DNA from: JALYUA01 sp038229875
Lineage (GTDB): Bacteria; Acidobacteriota; Thermoanaerobaculia; UBA5066; Gp7-AA6
Reading direction: 5' to 3'
DNA: 64,000 nucleotides
Assembly (NCBI GenBank): GCA_038229875.1
Contig: JBBROA010000001.1
Span: 1 to 64,000 of the forward strand
In this document: positions 1 to 8,563 of the stretch, piece after piece
Position numbering within the stretch: position 1 is the first letter of the stretch
Layout of the letters: every line of letters starts with the position of its first letter
Position numbers and translations under genes: made by a program
The notes under the pieces: generated by a model
The model's input: the letters and a program-made list of their open reading frames with translations, nothing else
The model's database searches: none
Told to the model about the DNA's origin: nothing

Positions 1-950
1 TGGATCAGGTCGCCGAGGTCCCTCGTCACCCCCGCCTGTCTCAGGCCGAGGCCGACGATGAACATCCCGCACAGGAAAACCAGGACGTCCCATCCGATCC
101 CGGTGACGATCGGCTTCAACCCTTCCCGAGAGCTGCCCGCCTGAACGATCAGGAGCAGCACGGCGCCTCCCACCGCAATGGACCAGGTCGGTGCGCCGAT
201 CGCTGGTCCGCCGAAGAACCCGAGGAGGGTGATGCCGAGCACGATCGCGCAGAGAACCTGCATGCGGGACGGGGCCGCCGGCCGCCGGGGAGCGAGCGGG
301 GTGAACGCTTTCGGGATCGAAGCGCCGAAGAAGAGCCAGAGGCCGCCGAAGCTGACCGCGATCGAGACCAGCGCCGGCACGATCATCCACCGGGCATATT
401 CCATGAACCCGATGTGGAAGATGCTGGCGACGACGATGTTGATCGGGTTCGCGATCACCAGCCCGCCGACCAGATTTGCGATGTAAAGAACGGCGAAATA
501 GAAGGGAAGCTTGTTCTCGGGAGTCCAGCGGCCGTCGGAGATCCGCTCCACGAGGTGAAAGACGAGCGGGGTGAAGATCAGCACCGCGGCGTCGTTGGTG
601 AAGACGGTCCCGAGCAGCGTGCCGGTCAGGAAGAGCAGCGAAAAGAGCACGCGTCCGCGGCCCCGGGCTTTCCGCGCCAGAGAGTCGGCCAGCTCGGCAA
701 ACAGCCCGGCGCGGTCCGCGACCAGGGTGATCACCATCAGGCTCACGATGGTGACGACGGGGACGAGGAGGAGGCGAGCGGCCGTCAGCAGGATGTCCGG
801 AGGAGCGATCCCGAGCAGGATGGTCAGCGCGGCGCCGATCACCCCCGCCTGGGCGTGGTGAATCCGATAGCGCCCGATCCTCGGCTGTCCGAGCGACAGC
901 CCGACCGTCAACGCCAGGACCGAGAAGGCGAACATGGGTTGTGGGTGCAT
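1..950 (-). CDS. ArsB/SLC13-type ion permease, partial (C-terminus off window)
   Basis: An inner-membrane permease of the ion-transporter superfamily that includes ArsB, NhaD and the SLC13 carriers. About 316 residues are visible from ATG at 950 (a second ATG lies at 935), and the frame is open to the window edge. The protein is a chain of hydrophobic segments with the family's re-entrant signatures: TNDAAVLIFTPL, resembling ArsB ANDGAALILTPI, and GLVIANPINIVVASIF, resembling ArsB VVSNLVNIVSADFF. The substrate cannot be told from sequence; arsenite, sodium/proton exchange and dicarboxylates are all possible. The gene lies 126 bp downstream of a substrate-binding lipoprotein gene on the same strand, with a strong inverted repeat between them. 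Confidence 0.8.
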   Translation of the reverse strand, partial: MHPQPMFAFSVLALTVGLSLGQPRIGRYRIHHAQAGVIGAALTILLGIAPPDILLTAARLLLVPVVTIVSLMVITLVADRAGLFAELADSLARKARGRGRVLFSLLFLTGTLLGTVFTNDAAVLIFTPLVFHLVERISDGRWTPENKLPFYFAVLYIANLVGGLVIANPINIVVASIFHIGFMEYARWMIVPALVSIAVSFGGLWLFFGASIPKAFTPLAPRRPAAPSRMQVLCAIVLGITLLGFFGGPAIGAPTWSIAVGGAVLLLIVQAGSSREGLKPIVTGIGWDVLVFLCGMFIVGLGLRQAGVTRDLGDLI

Positions 951-951
951 G

Positions 952-995
952 GAGCTCCGGGATTCAAACCGATCTTATCGAAAGACCCGGAGCTC
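952..995. repeat. 10-bp perfect inverted repeat upstream of the permease
   Basis: GAGCTCCGGG (952-961) is repeated in inverted form as CCCGGAGCTC (986-995), with a 24-nt loop. It sits immediately before the permease start codon, so it could be a 5'-leader hairpin or an operator. There is no T-run, so it is not a standard intrinsic terminator for the gene upstream. Confidence 0.6.
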
Positions 996-1076
996 GATGA
1001 CGTCCCATAGAGCGCACACCCCTCGGATTGATCGTCAGGAGAATGGGGACACGCTCGGCGCGCTCAGAACTACCGG

Positions 1077-2138
1077 CTACCGGTTTCCGCGGCCTCGGAC
1101 CTCCCGGTCCCAGGCGGACATCCACGCCGCGCCTTCGCGCTCCAGCAGCGCCCAGTCGAGCCGCGCGGGGACGAGCTTCTGCTGGACGTCCCGGGCCCAC
1201 GCGGGAAGCTCCGCGGGAGCAATGTCCGTGCGCGCCGGCAGCCGGTACGCCTTGTCGGCCGCGAGGCGCTGGGCCTCCGGGCTTCCGACCCATTCGAGAA
1301 ACGCTTTCGCCTGCGCAGGATGTCTGGCTCCCGCCACGATCCCGATCGCGTCGTCGATCACCGGCGTCCCGCTCGCCGGGAAGACATACGCGAGGTCGCG
1401 GCTGTGCGTCATCTCGAGGAGAACGTCCGGGAGGTCCCACGCGGTGACGAGCCCCTCGCGGCGCGCGATGCGCTGAACCAGCACCGACGCGTTCATCTCG
1501 TACGACTTGGTCTGGGCGTCGAGCCGCTTCAGCCATTCGAAGCCCTGCGCCGGCGAGCCGTTTTTTTCGATCGACCGGGCGAGGATCAGCCCGAAAATCG
1601 CGCGCATCGTGCCGGAGGCGAGCGGGTAGCGAATGATGATCTTGCCTTTCCACTTCGGGTCGAGCAGATCGTCCCAGTCCTTCGGAGCGTCGGCGGGGGC
1701 CACGGCGGCCGAGTTGTAGACGATCACCGCGGGCGTGCGGTACGCGCCGAAATACAGGTCGCGCGAATCGCGGGCCTCGGGAGGAATCGCGGCAGCCCAG
1801 GTAGGACGGTAGGGTTGAAGCAGCCCCTCGCGCGCGCCGCGGTAGAAGATCGTGTCCGGGCCGCCGAACCACAGGTCTGCCTGAGGGTTCGCCTTCTCGG
1901 ACCTCACCCGGTCGTACACCTCCTGGGAGCCCATGTCGAGCCAGCGCACGTCGATCTCCGGGTGCGCTTTCTCGTATGTGCGCTCGAGCAGGCCGAGCAG
2001 GTCGCGGCCATGCGGCGAGTAGAGAACGAGCGGAGTCCGCTTGTCGCTGCTGCAGCCCGCAAAGAGCGCGAGGACGAGGAGCAGGAGCGGCACGGCGTGC
2101 GCGCGGCGCCCGAGCACGGGAAGCGCGTCAGCGCGCAT
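1077..2138 (-). CDS. Extracellular solute-binding lipoprotein (family 1, iron/FbpA-like)
   Basis: A 353-residue periplasmic substrate-binding protein. The N-terminus is a lipoprotein signal with the lipobox LFAGC followed by SSDK. The rest has family 1 binding-protein features: an opening strand LVLYSPHG, the DLWFGGPDT segment, TPAVIVYNS, a DLLDPKWKGKI motif and a C-terminal AKAFLEWVGSPEAQ helix. This pattern is typical of ferric-iron and related ABC binding proteins. The ATG at 2138 was chosen because the signal peptide starts there; it overlaps the upstream deacetylase gene by 11 bp, so the two are probably translationally coupled. No ABC permease or ATPase gene is nearby, so the protein is an orphan in this window and its ligand is unknown. 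Confidence 0.85.
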   Translation of the reverse strand: MRADALPVLGRRAHAVPLLLLVLALFAGCSSDKRTPLVLYSPHGRDLLGLLERTYEKAHPEIDVRWLDMGSQEVYDRVRSEKANPQADLWFGGPDTIFYRGAREGLLQPYRPTWAAAIPPEARDSRDLYFGAYRTPAVIVYNSAAVAPADAPKDWDDLLDPKWKGKIIIRYPLASGTMRAIFGLILARSIEKNGSPAQGFEWLKRLDAQTKSYEMNASVLVQRIARREGLVTAWDLPDVLLEMTHSRDLAYVFPASGTPVIDDAIGIVAGARHPAQAKAFLEWVGSPEAQRLAADKAYRLPARTDIAPAELPAWARDVQQKLVPARLDWALLEREGAAWMSAWDREVRGRGNR

Positions 2139-4764
2139 CCGGCCCCCGCCAGGCGAGCAGGTTCGCGAAGAGCCGGTACGCGCCCGGGACCCCGGCGGGG
2201 AGCTCGCGGAAAAACGCGAGCCCGGTGTAGATGTAGCGGCCCTTTCCGACCCGGGCGGCGAGAAGAGATCCGCGCTGCTCCGACTCGCCGGGGTCCTGCA
2301 TCGAGAGAAGGGGCGTGTAGGCCGCGGTCCACGTGTGCGCAAAGTAGATTCCCCGCTCCTGCACCCAACCCTCCCAGTCCGCGGGGCCGATCGGGTTCGG
2401 AGATCGGAAGATCGGGTGCGACGGATCGAGGATCGTCACGGGGGCCGTCTCGTCCGTAACCCGGTCGATCGGACGCGTGATCTCGAGCTTCTCGGGCGCG
2501 AACCCGCCCTCGGTGAAGCCGAGCTGCTGGTACTGAACGATCAGGAGGCCGCCGGCGCGGACCCAGTCGAGGAGCCGCCCGTTCGCGTTGGCGAGCGCGG
2601 GCTCCGTCTCGTACGCGCGCACTCCGATGACGATCGCGTCGAATCCGGACAGGCTCCCGTGCTCGAGGTCGTTCCCGGAGAGGAGCCGGACCGGGATCCC
2701 GACGGCCAGCAGGGCCTCCGGCACGCGATCGGACGCTCCGCGCACATATCCGACCGCGGAGAGCTTCGGGAGCTTCAGATCGAGGGCCGTGACGGCCACC
2801 GACGCTTCGCGGGGGAAGGGCGTCGGACGGATGTGCTCGTAGTCGATCGTTCGCACGCCGAGGCCGAACCGCTCGCCGGACGCGAGTACCGCCGCCAGGG
2901 CGATGGCGATGCGTCCCGGCTTTGCGCCGCCCGCCGGAGGCTTGAGCGCGAGCTCCACGAACGCGCGATCCCCCTTTTTCGCGAGCGAGAAGCTCGCCGG
3001 CGCGACCGTCCAGCCGGCGGGCGCCTGCGCTTCGACGCGTCCGGAGACCGGCCCCGGAGCGTTCGAGGCGACCGTGACGGAGAATCGGGAAGGCGTCCCC
3101 GCGCGAGCGATCGGGAGCACGAGCAGCGGCGGATCCGCGGAGACTTCGACGCGGGGAACGGCGCGAAGAGCGCGCCGGATCTCACCGAATTCCTCGTCCC
3201 GGTAGCGGAACGTCGCCTCCCGCGCGACGGTCACGGCGACGCCACCGACGTTGAGGGTTACGGAGGCGGAGAGCGGCGGCGGCCCGAACGGCTCGCCGCG
3301 AATCGCCGAGGGCGCGGAGCTCCAGTCGTACATCGCGCCCTGGAGCGGCGACCGAAGGAAGTACGGGACGGTCGGGAGAGCGTCGGGAGCGAGGGCGGCG
3401 GAGAGCTTCCACTCCGCGAGCGCTCCCGAAGGCACCGACTTTCCGGCGGAGGCGGCGGGGGCGGCGGCGACCGTCCAGCCATCCGGAGAGACGAGCGTCA
3501 CGGAGTCGGCGGCGATTTCGCCGCGCCCGGCGTTAGAGATCTGAACGGTCACGGAGACGGTCTCCCCGGGGGAGGCGGTTTCGCGGTCCGCGAGAGCGTC
3601 GAGCGCGATTCCCGCGGCGCCGGCGAGCGCGTTTTCGGCGGCCGAAATCTTCTCGTCGAGCACCGCCGCCGCCCCGACGTCGGCGGCCAAGGCCGCGCGC
3701 GCGTCGCGAAGGTCGGTCAGGAGGGCCGCGATCGCGGGGACAGAATCGGAGAGGGAGGCGGGAGACAACCGCGCGCGGGCTTCCCGGGCGAGAGCGGCGA
3801 TGCGCGACAGACGGGCGGAGAGCTCGCGCCTGCCGGCGGGATCGGCGATGACGGCGGAGAGCGACGCCAGGTCCGAGTCGGTGCCGGCGAAGAGATCCCG
3901 GGCGTCGCGGCCGGAGCCGCCTTCGAGCCATCCGACCCGCGCCTCGTTCGGTCCGATCGGCTGGAGCGCTCCCGTTCCCTGCGAGCGGTGGAGGCTGCGG
4001 CTCGCGACCGCGATCTGCTGGAACGAGCGCCCGGTCAGCGGCTCGAGGCCACCGGTTGGCAGCACGAGAGTGGTCTTGTCGCGGTCGAGAAACCGGGTGG
4101 TCTGGTAAAGGGCGGCGGGTTGCCACGTGCGGAGGCCCTCCGCGGCGAGGCCCGGGAAAGCCGCGGGATCGCCGGCCGCCTTGAAGGCTTCGCGGGCGAT
4201 GATGCCGGATTCCTGGTGCTGGCCGTGGCCGTCGCGAGGCGTCCCCGAGAAGATCGCGACGACGACCTGCGGCCGGAATCGCCGGATGACGCGGACGGCG
4301 TCTTCCATCACGGCCTCCTTCGGCCAGAGGCGGAGGGACTCCTCGATGGTCCTCGAGAACCCGAAATCGTACGCTCGCGTGAAGTACTGCCGCGCGCCGT
4401 CTAGGTGGCGAGCCGCGTTCAGCTCTCCCGTCCGAATCAACCCGAGCCCGACTCCGAGATCGTCGCCGATCAGGTTCTGGCCGCCGTCTCCGCGGGACAG
4501 CGACAGGTAGGCCGCCTCTCCCCCCATCCCGCGCGCGACGAGCGTCAGCAACGCCGTGTCCTCGTCGTCCGGGTGCGCGGCGATGACGAGAAGGCGCCGG
4601 TTCGTCTCGAGCTTGCGCAGGAGCGGGTCGATGGCGTCGATGCCCCCCGCCGACGCAGGCGGGAGGGCGGTCCCGGGAGGCTCGGCGGCCGGGAGCGCGG
4701 ACGCGACGAGGGCGAGGCACGTAGCCGCGAACAGGGCGGGCAGGGAGAAACGAGGTTTTTTCAC
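2128..4764 (-). CDS. Exported PIG-L (LmbE-like) family deacetylase with C-terminal beta-domains
   Basis: A large exported zinc hydrolase of the PIG-L/LmbE family, which removes N-acetyl groups from amino sugars in known members. From the GTG at 4764 the product is 878 residues, beginning with KKPRFSLPALFAATCLALVASALPA as signal peptide. The catalytic module carries AAHPDDED (about residues 63-70) and the second zinc-ligand region GHGQHQESG. The remaining 600 residues are beta-rich, with NEW3/Ig-like repeats (SVTVQISNAG, SVTVASNAPG) and a C-terminal ThuA-like glutamine-amidotransferase fold segment (FDAIVIGVRAYE, GGLLIVQYQQ). Such PIG-L plus NEW3 proteins recur in Acidobacteriota and Bacteroidota. 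The in-frame ATG at 4836 would precede the signal peptide by 24 residues and is less likely. The substrate is unknown. Confidence 0.85.
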   Translation of the reverse strand: MKKPRFSLPALFAATCLALVASALPAAEPPGTALPPASAGGIDAIDPLLRKLETNRRLLVIAAHPDDEDTALLTLVARGMGGEAAYLSLSRGDGGQNLIGDDLGVGLGLIRTGELNAARHLDGARQYFTRAYDFGFSRTIEESLRLWPKEAVMEDAVRVIRRFRPQVVVAIFSGTPRDGHGQHQESGIIAREAFKAAGDPAAFPGLAAEGLRTWQPAALYQTTRFLDRDKTTLVLPTGGLEPLTGRSFQQIAVASRSLHRSQGTGALQPIGPNEARVGWLEGGSGRDARDLFAGTDSDLASLSAVIADPAGRRELSARLSRIAALAREARARLSPASLSDSVPAIAALLTDLRDARAALAADVGAAAVLDEKISAAENALAGAAGIALDALADRETASPGETVSVTVQISNAGRGEIAADSVTLVSPDGWTVAAAPAASAGKSVPSGALAEWKLSAALAPDALPTVPYFLRSPLQGAMYDWSSAPSAIRGEPFGPPPLSASVTLNVGGVAVTVAREATFRYRDEEFGEIRRALRAVPRVEVSADPPLLVLPIARAGTPSRFSVTVASNAPGPVSGRVEAQAPAGWTVAPASFSLAKKGDRAFVELALKPPAGGAKPGRIAIALAAVLASGERFGLGVRTIDYEHIRPTPFPREASVAVTALDLKLPKLSAVGYVRGASDRVPEALLAVGIPVRLLSGNDLEHGSLSGFDAIVIGVRAYETEPALANANGRLLDWVRAGGLLIVQYQQLGFTEGGFAPEKLEITRPIDRVTDETAPVTILDPSHPIFRSPNPIGPADWEGWVQERGIYFAHTWTAAYTPLLSMQDPGESEQRGSLLAARVGKGRYIYTGLAFFRELPAGVPGAYRLFANLLAWRGPDAR

Positions 4765-4852
4765 GCGCGCGAGTTTATGACGGGAGGCGGCGCAGGGTCC
4801 GGCGCGCCGGGAGCCCGGCGCGGCGCGGACGATCACAAGGCCGGAAGCGTGC

Positions 4853-5323
4853 TCAGCGTTTCTTCAGCTTCGATCGGACGATCGGCGCCGAAGCCGCGGC
4901 CAGAGCGGCTAAGAGCGCCGCGATGAACTGCGCGCGCCTCTTGCCGTCCATCCGCTGCCATTCCCGGGTGATCCGGTCGATCGTGCTCTTCGAGACGGCG
5001 CCGGCCTGCCCGATCGCCCGCCGCGCGGACTGGACTCCCTCGCCCGAAAGAGACGCCAGGCTCGCGCCCGCCTCCGTCGCCTTTTCCGCGAACCCGCGGA
5101 GCATCGTCTCGAGCGAGAGGCCTCCGGCGATGGCGGCAGCCGTTTTCTTCTTCGGCGCGCCGGGCTTGCGCCGCGCCGGCGCCTTGCGTCGGACAGCGGC
5201 CACGGCGGCCGCGGAAGGCGCGGAAGGCGCGGAAGCCGCCGGTGCCGGTTTCTTCGCCGCCGGCGCCCGGCGGCGCGGCTTCGGAGCGGGTGTGGAACCG
5301 TTTTCCCGGTCGCCGTCTTCCAT
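4853..5323 (-). CDS. Basic Ala/Pro/Lys-rich protein, histone H1-like N-terminus
   Basis: A 156-residue protein of unknown function. Residues 1-65 are a low-complexity tail rich in alanine, proline and lysine/arginine, with repeated PAAKK and APKKK motifs like those of bacterial histone-H1-like DNA-binding proteins. The second half is predicted helical and ends with a short hydrophobic stretch (FIAALLAALAAASAPIV) before the basic end SKLKKR. Two adjacent ATGs exist at 5326 and 5323; the second is preferred because AGGAGG ends 5 nt before it but only 2 nt before the first. A role in nucleoid binding or membrane anchoring is a guess from composition. Confidence 0.65.
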   Translation of the reverse strand: MEDGDRENGSTPAPKPRRRAPAAKKPAPAASAPSAPSAAAVAAVRRKAPARRKPGAPKKKTAAAIAGGLSLETMLRGFAEKATEAGASLASLSGEGVQSARRAIGQAGAVSKSTIDRITREWQRMDGKRRAQFIAALLAALAAASAPIVRSKLKKR

Positions 5324-5375
5324 CATCGCCTCCTCCAGAAAAAACGTGTGGGCAGCGGAAAGCCGGGAGCTCCTG

Positions 5376-7154
5376 TCACTCTCCGGCCGCGGTGAACACC
5401 GGCTTGATGTCTACGGGGATGTCGGCGAGGCGGGCGGTGACGGCCGCGATTTCGGGGTTCGACTTGCCGTACCGGTCGAGCAGGCGCTTGCCTCGCTCGA
5501 AGTCCCCGGTCGCTTCGATCATCAGAAGCTCGTGAGAGAGGGAGCGGACCGCCTCGCGGAATTTGTCCTTCTTCGCCAGGAAGCGGCCGTTCGCGGCGGG
5601 CACGATGGCTCCCTTTTCCCGGAACCAGTTCCACTGGACCGCGGTGCCGCCTCCGTGCGCTTCCTCGAGACCGAACCGCATCGAGCGAAACATCAGCCCC
5701 ATGTACGTCGCCGCGAGCGATTCCTCGTCGAAAGACGTCAGCCACTTCTGATCGAGAGCGTAGAGGATGTTCCAGAGTCCGACCGCGTCGGCCTTGCACT
5801 CCTCGATCGTGGAGTAGATGTTCTTCAACAGGAGCCGCGCCTCGATGCGCTTTCCATCCGGCCCCGTGATCACGCCCGGGCCGAGGCCATGAGAGAGCTC
5901 GTGGAAGAGCGTGTGGTTGAAATACGGGTCGAACGCGATGCGCCCCGCGAGCGACGGGTCGACGACGCGTTCGGCGACGGGCTGTCCGCTCTGCCGGAAC
6001 TTCGCTTCCATGACGTTCTTGAGCAGCACCTTCTTCGATCCCTTCGCCTCGCGCACTCTCTCGTCGTTCGGGAGGTTGAACGCGGCGGTCTGGACGCCGC
6101 GGCGCGCATCGCCAGAGGTGAAGGCCTCCTGCACGACGCGGATCGGTGATTCGAACTTCCGGTTGAAGTTCTTGTGAGCGTCGGGGATCGGGAGGTTTCT
6201 CTCCATGTCGGGCAGGTGCTGCGCGTACACGGCGAGATGGGCGGTCTCCGCCTTGTCCCGCACGGTCACGAACGACTCGTACGCGGCCTTGAAGTTGAAG
6301 AGCGAGTCCTCGTAGACCTCGTAAGGACCGATCGCGATCTCGATGTCGGAGTCGAGGTCCATCCACGCCACGTCCGAGGCGAAGTAGTCGTCGGAAAGAA
6401 ACGCATCGGCGCGCAGCGAGAGGAACTTCCGCAGCGACGCGTTCCCGGTCGAGGCGGCCGCCGCACGGAGTTTTTCCGCCGCGCGGGAGAGAGCCGGCTG
6501 ATAGAACTTCGAATACGGGATGGCGACGAGGCGGTCGCCGTCTCGGCGGATGACGGTGAAGAGACTCTGGAAGCTCTCCTTGTCCTGCGGGTGCGCCGCG
6601 ACCCACTTCTCGAACTCCTCGTGCGTCATGTCGAGAGGGTAGAAACCCGCGCCCTTGGGCTTCGGGCGCCGTCCGATGAAGGGCTCGTCTCCCTTCAACC
6701 GGTCCCAGGGCCCCCCGTGGATGTCGAAGTACTCGATCGCGGCCACGGCGATCCCGCGGTTTTCGCCGCGCACGCGCTCGAGCGCCTGGCGCATCGACGG
6801 GACTTCTTCGGACACCTGCCGCGCGAAGATCGCATCGAGCTCGCGGGAGGCGTCGATCAAGAGCTCGAGCGTGTGCGTCTCCCGTTCGTCGAGGAGTGCG
6901 CGGTCGTACTGAATCCGCGTCGCCGGAAACTGCCGCACCCGGGCGGGAACGTCCGGAGCGATCGCGAGAGAGTCGGCCGCGGCGATCGCGGCCATTGCGG
7001 CCGGCGTTGCCGGAGCCGCGGACCCGCCCGAACCGGCCGGCGCGGGGGGTGGGCCGACTCCCGGGGGGGTCACCGCGCTCCCACAGCCGGAAAGGGCGGC
7101 CGAGAGGCACAGAACCGGCCAGAACGGGAGGGCCGGGCCCGATCTCCATCGCAT
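5376..7154 (-). CDS. M49-like (dipeptidyl-peptidase III related) lipoprotein hydrolase
   Basis: A 592-residue exported zinc hydrolase. The N-terminus is a lipoprotein signal (lipobox LSGC within CLSAALSGCGS), followed by a Gly/Ala/Pro linker. The body resembles MutT-less NUDIX/DPP III family proteins of peptidase family M49: zinc-binding HELSH at about residues 418-422 and EECKAD at about 451-456. Classical DPP III has a longer HEXXXH motif, so this HEXXH variant belongs to the bacterial DPP III-like branch. It probably releases dipeptides from exported or imported oligopeptides at the periplasmic face, although activity of this branch is less well known. The ATG at 7154 fits the signal peptide; the gene is divergent from egtB, with only about 40 bp between the starts. 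Confidence 0.8.
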   Translation of the reverse strand: MRWRSGPALPFWPVLCLSAALSGCGSAVTPPGVGPPPAPAGSGGSAAPATPAAMAAIAAADSLAIAPDVPARVRQFPATRIQYDRALLDERETHTLELLIDASRELDAIFARQVSEEVPSMRQALERVRGENRGIAVAAIEYFDIHGGPWDRLKGDEPFIGRRPKPKGAGFYPLDMTHEEFEKWVAAHPQDKESFQSLFTVIRRDGDRLVAIPYSKFYQPALSRAAEKLRAAAASTGNASLRKFLSLRADAFLSDDYFASDVAWMDLDSDIEIAIGPYEVYEDSLFNFKAAYESFVTVRDKAETAHLAVYAQHLPDMERNLPIPDAHKNFNRKFESPIRVVQEAFTSGDARRGVQTAAFNLPNDERVREAKGSKKVLLKNVMEAKFRQSGQPVAERVVDPSLAGRIAFDPYFNHTLFHELSHGLGPGVITGPDGKRIEARLLLKNIYSTIEECKADAVGLWNILYALDQKWLTSFDEESLAATYMGLMFRSMRFGLEEAHGGGTAVQWNWFREKGAIVPAANGRFLAKKDKFREAVRSLSHELLMIEATGDFERGKRLLDRYGKSNPEIAAVTARLADIPVDIKPVFTAAGE

Positions 7155-7194
7155 CCGGCGGAATCTAGCATTCTTTGCACGGCGTAGATTTAGC

Positions 7195-8526
7195 ATGACG
7201 CCTGCCATGGGAATCGACCGGAACCGGATGCTCGGCTGGTATCGTCGCAACCGCCGGCGGTCCGAGGCGCTTTTCGCGATGATCCCGGACTCCGCGTACG
7301 GGCAGCGGCCGATCTCGCTCCGGAATCCCATTTGCTTCTACGAGGGGCACATTCCGGCATTCGGCGTGAACACCCTCTGGAAGGGGGCGCTCGGGGAACC
7401 CCCGTTGAACCCGGACTACGAGCTCCTGTTCGAGCGGGGGATCGATCCGGAAGCGCCCGCGGAGGCGCCCGCCGTTCGGTGGCCCTCGCGCGCGGAAATC
7501 GCCGGTTACGGACGATCGGCCGACACGGCCCTCGAGCGCGCGCTCACCGAGCGGCCGCTCGAGGTCGAGAGCAATCCGCTGCTTCACCGGGCGCAGGCGG
7601 CCTACACCGTCCTGGAGCACGAAGTCATGCACCAGGAAACCCTCCACTACATGTGGAGGCGGCTTTCCTTCGACAGGAAGATCAAGCCCTCAGACGCGCC
7701 CGCCGTGATCGTGAACGGCGGCGCGAAGGAGCGGCCGAAAGCGGTCCGGGTGCCCGCGGGGATCGCGACCCTCGGCGCCGAACCGGAGGAGATCGCGTTC
7801 GGATGGGACAACGAGTTTCCCTCCCATCGCGTCGAGGTCGATGCGTTCTCGATCGACGCGCACAATGTGACGAACGCCGAATTTCTGGATTTCGTTCAGG
7901 CCGGAGGGTACTCGCGGGAGGAGCTCTGGGACGACGCCGGGTGGGAGTGGGTTCGCTCCGAGACCGTCGCGCATCCTCCGTTCTGGGACCGCGGCGCGGG
8001 AGGATGGGAATGGCTCGGGATGTTCGAACGGCTGCCCCTTCCTCCCGACTGGCCGGTCTGGGTCACGCACGCGGAGGCTTCCGCATACGCGCGCTGGAGA
8101 GGCGGACGCCTTCCGAGCGAAGCGGAGTACCACCGCGCGGCGTTCGGGACGCCCGAGGGCGCTGAACGCCTGTTTCCGTGGGGAAGCGAGCCGGCCGACG
8201 GAACGCGCGGAAACTTCGATTTCCAGAGCTTCGAGCCCGTGCCCGTCGGATCTTTCCCCTCGGGCGCGTCCGCGTGGGGCGTCCACGACCTGGTCGGCAA
8301 CGGATGGGAGTGGACCTCGACCGTGTTCTCGGGGTTCCCGGGCTTCCGGCCTATGGCCTCGTATCCCCGGTATTCCGCCGACTTTTTCGACGGCAAGCAC
8401 TACGTCATGAAAGGCGCGTCGCCGGTGACGGGCCGCGAGCTCGTCCGGCGGTCCGTGCGGAACTGGTTTCGCCCCAATTATCCCCACGTCTACGCGTCGT
8501 TCCGCTGCTTGGACGCGGTGCGGTGA
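7195..8526 (+). CDS. egtB: Ergothioneine biosynthesis protein EgtB (sulfoxide synthase)
   Basis: A non-heme iron enzyme that uses oxygen to join a thiol to the imidazole of hercynine, the second step of ergothioneine synthesis. The N-terminal DinB-like domain carries the iron-binding triad HX3HXE as HEVMHQE (about residues 142-148). The C-terminal formylglycine-generating-enzyme-type fold begins near residue 185 and contains NVTNAEFLDF, GGRLPSEAEYHRA and GNGWEWTSTVF. Whether cysteine or gamma-glutamylcysteine is the sulfur donor cannot be read here. Start codons at 7195 and 7207 are both possible and neither has a clear ribosome-binding site. egtD follows 37 bp later, so the two form an operon; no egtA, egtC or egtE lies nearby. 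Confidence 0.93.
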   Translation: MTPAMGIDRNRMLGWYRRNRRRSEALFAMIPDSAYGQRPISLRNPICFYEGHIPAFGVNTLWKGALGEPPLNPDYELLFERGIDPEAPAEAPAVRWPSRAEIAGYGRSADTALERALTERPLEVESNPLLHRAQAAYTVLEHEVMHQETLHYMWRRLSFDRKIKPSDAPAVIVNGGAKERPKAVRVPAGIATLGAEPEEIAFGWDNEFPSHRVEVDAFSIDAHNVTNAEFLDFVQAGGYSREELWDDAGWEWVRSETVAHPPFWDRGAGGWEWLGMFERLPLPPDWPVWVTHAEASAYARWRGGRLPSEAEYHRAAFGTPEGAERLFPWGSEPADGTRGNFDFQSFEPVPVGSFPSGASAWGVHDLVGNGWEWTSTVFSGFPGFRPMASYPRYSADFFDGKHYVMKGASPVTGRELVRRSVRNWFRPNYPHVYASFRCLDAVR

Positions 8527-8563
8527 TGGTGATGTCAGAAGGGCCGCGCGTCTTGCGCCCAGC

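Noticed and set aside
950..1020. tRNA-like TTCAAACC motif
   Set aside because: The flanks form a long simple inverted repeat and not a cloverleaf; no acceptor stem or anticodon arm can be drawn.
2041..4404. 787-residue open frame on the plus strand
   Set aside because: It lies fully opposite the PIG-L deacetylase gene and is Arg/Gly/Glu-rich with no domain, the typical shadow of a GC-rich gene.
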